Source: Candidatus Zixiibacteriota bacterium (GTDB lineage Bacteria; Zixibacteria; MSB-5A5; GN15; FEB-12). Taken from it: a stretch of 16,771 nucleotides of DNA. The DNA lies in NCBI GenBank assembly GCA_016213305.1, contig JACRAV010000419.1:1-16771 (forward strand), in the 5' to 3' direction. Every line of letters starts with the position of its first letter. Position 1 is the first letter of the stretch. The translations under genes were made by a program, and so were the position numbers. A model generated the notes under the pieces. It ran no database searches, was not told the DNA's origin, and saw only the letters and a program-made list of their open reading frames with translations. Of this stretch, positions 14,838 through 16,771 are shown piece by piece.

Positions 14838-16412
14838 TCACCGGCACGCCGCAGTGGGGGTGAAGTTGATGAACAAGTAATCAATCAGCGCCGACAGGTC
14901 CGAAATATCCGTCCCCGGTGCACCATCGATATTTGCTTCGTTTGGACAGCACAGAGGCGTAAATGCGATGAACAAGTTGTCGATCAGCGCCGAAAGATCA
15001 GAAATGTCCACTCCGTCGCCCGGGTCGCAATCGACATTCCCGGTGGCCGCCACACAGCAACAGGCATCGCCGATACCGTCGTGGTTGGCGTCGGCCTGGT
15101 CAGGGTTGGGGGCAAGGGGGCAGTTGTCGGAACTGTCGTAGACGTACCCGACCCCGCAGGTACCCGCGAAGACCTGGCGGCTATTCCGTATGCCGAAGCC
15201 GTCACCGTCGGGATCGGCATAGCAGGTGATGTTGTCAACGCCATCGCAGTTCTGGTCGATGCCGTCCGCGACAATTTCCGTCGCCCCGGGGTGGATGTCG
15301 CTGTGGGAGTCGTCGCAGTCACTATTGGTCAGCGCATATCCGGCGCCGCATGATCCGACGACATCCTGACCCGGGTCGGCGGCACTGCCGAAACCGTCTC
15401 CGTCGGCATCTACATAACACACGACCGATTGGGTAAAGGTCTTGACGCCGCTGGAACCCGAATAGCCGTTCTCTCCAGGACTACCATTCCCGCTTGCGAT
15501 ATCATCCTTCTCTCCATATCCCCCGTTGCCGCCGTTGGCGTCGAAGATAGCGCCGACGCCTCCGGAATATTCGACCGCGCCTCCGCTCGAGGCGTAAAGC
15601 GTGTTCCGTCCGCTTCCGTACGCTCCGCCGAGGCCGCCGGCGCCGCCATAGACGTTTACGGTGCCGAGGTTGGTGAGAACGGCATAGACAATGTTGACCG
15701 TTCCCCCGCTACCGCCATTGCCGCCACCGCCCCCGCCGCCTCCCCCGCCGGCCAGGTCGCGACTAAAGAACAGAAGCTCGGTGTAAGATACATATCCGCC
15801 TTGGGCTCCTATACTGCCGTTGCTTCCGGGAAAGCCGTTGGCATGGATGACGCCGATGTTATTCAGTTCGTGAGCATAGATTCGAACTTTTCCTCCGCCT
15901 GTACCACCCTGACCGCCGTACCCGCCGTTGCCGCCGTAAGCGGTCTGGGAGTTGTTGGGATCGTGAGTTCCTCCGCCTCCGCCGCCTCCGCCGCCTCCAT
16001 GCCCGCCGGTCCCTGCCCCAACTATGCCACCAATACCCGCCCCGCCGTTTGCTCCTGCATTGCCCGATCCTGCCGCGCCCCCTGCCCCGGCGGAACCTCC
16101 GTTCCCCCCTTTTCCACCCGAATAAGAGTCGGTGATCGTTCCGCCGTTCAGCAGGACACCGCTGACTCGTACATCGTAGCCGCGCGTTTCAAGTTTGGCG
16201 CCGGCCAAAATTGTGAGATTGGAATAGTTCATGTTCTTGGCGAGATACTGAGTTCCGGAAACGGTGAAGGCGCCGTCGGAGCCGTCGCCGTAGAGCTGGG
16301 CTTGCGGCGATTCGATGACCAGACCGAACGCCACGATCAGCGCGCCGATGAGGCCGCCAAAAAACGGACGCGAAACACCAGTTGGCCGAGATCGCTCTTT
16401 CGAGTAGTGCAT
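14838..16412 (-). CDS. Secreted glycine-rich surface protein with MopE-like, TSP type-3 and dockerin-like modules
   Basis: 524 residues. The signal peptide is residues 1-39, with its hydrophobic core GGLIGALIVAFGLVI at 19-33. Residues 40-98 have the 'DGSDGAFTVSG, NLTILAGAKLETRGY, VRVSGVLLNGGTI' layout seen at the head of many glycine-rich surface and tail-type proteins. Residues 99-320 are Gly-rich, including two runs of ten Gly. Residues 331-390 are a MopE-like metal-binding repeat (CYVDADGDGFG, DCDDSHSDIHPGATEI, DQNCDG). Residues 397-452 are thrombospondin type-3 calcium repeats (DPDGDGFG, DNCPLAPNPDQADANHDGIG). Residues 457-524 are the Cys-flanked DISDLSALID doublet. ATG 16412 has AAAGGA 8 bp upstream. 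Probably a calcium-stiffened surface or matrix protein; its function is not known. Confidence 0.85.
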   Translation of the reverse strand: MHYSKERSRPTGVSRPFFGGLIGALIVAFGLVIESPQAQLYGDGSDGAFTVSGTQYLAKNMNYSNLTILAGAKLETRGYDVRVSGVLLNGGTITDSYSGGKGGNGGSAGAGGAAGSGNAGANGGAGIGGIVGAGTGGHGGGGGGGGGGTHDPNNSQTAYGGNGGYGGQGGTGGGKVRIYAHELNNIGVIHANGFPGSNGSIGAQGGYVSYTELLFFSRDLAGGGGGGGGGGNGGSGGTVNIVYAVLTNLGTVNVYGGAGGLGGAYGSGRNTLYASSGGAVEYSGGVGAIFDANGGNGGYGEKDDIASGNGSPGENGYSGSSGVKTFTQSVVCYVDADGDGFGSAADPGQDVVGSCGAGYALTNSDCDDSHSDIHPGATEIVADGIDQNCDGVDNITCYADPDGDGFGIRNSRQVFAGTCGVGYVYDSSDNCPLAPNPDQADANHDGIGDACCCVAATGNVDCDPGDGVDISDLSALIDNLFIAFTPLCCPNEANIDGAPGTDISDLSALIDYLFINFTPTAACR

Positions 16413-16771
16413 TAGATTGTCCTTTCGAATATTGTTAGACTCTGCGATTTCATTGTAACAGTCGGCGATACCGGTCTGCGGGTCGGTGCGTGGTGTGACA
16501 CGACAGGCCGGTTGCAGATGATCGGATTACGCGGACGCCGACGCGAACGGCACAACGTCAATACCGTGTGATTAGTCCATGAGACCTCCCATACGGATGT
16601 GATGTACGCTGTGCGACGCGCGAAGTTGCCGATTTTATTTGATACTCTTAACGCGGATTGTATTCATCAATAATACGAATGCGCCCCCGCCTGGTCTCTT
16701 GTAGGCAGGTTTGTCTTCAAACCTGCCATCTTCTCCCGCGGCCGAGATGGCGGATTTGTGCGTGGTGGACG
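16413..16771. other. Intergenic region upstream of the glycine-rich gene
   Basis: No supportable gene is seen in these 359 bp. On the minus strand, TACAAT (complement of 16452-16457) could be a -10 about 40 bp before the ATG, but no -35 is evident. A strong ribosome site GGGAGGT (complement of 16584-16590) is followed by ATG-GAC-TAA (16580-16572), a two-codon reading frame. The dispersed palindrome copy 4 lies at 16699-16735. Confidence 0.5.
16699..16735. repeat. Dispersed palindromic element, copy 4
   Basis: CTTGTA, then GGCAGGTTT (16704-16712), a GTCTTC loop and AAACCTGCC (16719-16727), then ATCTTCTCC. Flanks and loop match copy 1 at 8044; the stem differs by a paired G-to-A/C-to-T change. 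The right half also matches 10468-10493 with one mismatch over about 26 nt. Confidence 0.7.

Noticed and set aside
15429..16415. 328-codon open frame on the + strand
   Set aside because: It is the reverse of the glycine-rich gene, whose signal peptide, ribosome site and calcium motifs are all on the minus strand.

Overview
The window is chromosomal DNA from a GC-rich, Gram-negative-type bacterium. Two secreted proteins end in the same cysteine-flanked, dockerin-like doublet (core DISDLSALIDxLFI). Similar extracellular modules are typical of uncultured FCB-group lineages such as candidate phylum Zixibacteria. That placement is an inference from protein style, not from a marker gene; an AsmA-type protein and several signal peptides agree with a two-membrane cell.

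Layout, left to right. Positions 1-587 hold the 3' end of an AsmA-like gene whose frame is broken by a TAA at 27-29. It is followed 5 bp later by a secreted protein of unknown function whose N-terminal part resembles the non-catalytic N-domain of M1 aminopeptidases (593-1633). A PAS/GAF-like/PAS sensor histidine kinase with degenerate kinase boxes lies at 1833-3764, behind a candidate sigma-54 site. Positions 3848-9063 are a housekeeping block on the + strand: yicC, gmk (ATGA overlap), rpoZ, topA, then a XerC/D recombinase behind two hairpins. An alkyltransferase-like DNA repair protein (Trp replacing the acceptor Cys) converges on xerC with 3 bp between stop codons. A LiaF-like membrane protein with five FIGD repeats follows on the minus strand.

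Positions 10273-16771 are accessory and surface-related. A leader and promoter region full of palindromes precedes a secreted protein of about 13 propeller-type repeats with a C-terminal dockerin-like doublet (10694-13024). Next, on the minus strand, are a GT-C type membrane glycosyltransferase (13124-14680, TTG start) and a glycine-rich surface protein carrying MopE-like and thrombospondin type-3 calcium motifs and the same C-terminal doublet (14838-16412).

Intergenic spaces carry a dispersed family of palindromes (about 8050, 9485, 10391-10493, 16704). Their stems differ by paired, compensating substitutions, so the hairpin itself appears to be conserved. The most interesting unexplained elements are the Cys-flanked C-terminal doublet shared by the two exported proteins that flank a membrane glycosyltransferase, the hairpin family, and the truncated M1-like protein. 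There are no rRNA or tRNA genes, CRISPR arrays, insertion sequences or prophage genes that I can support.
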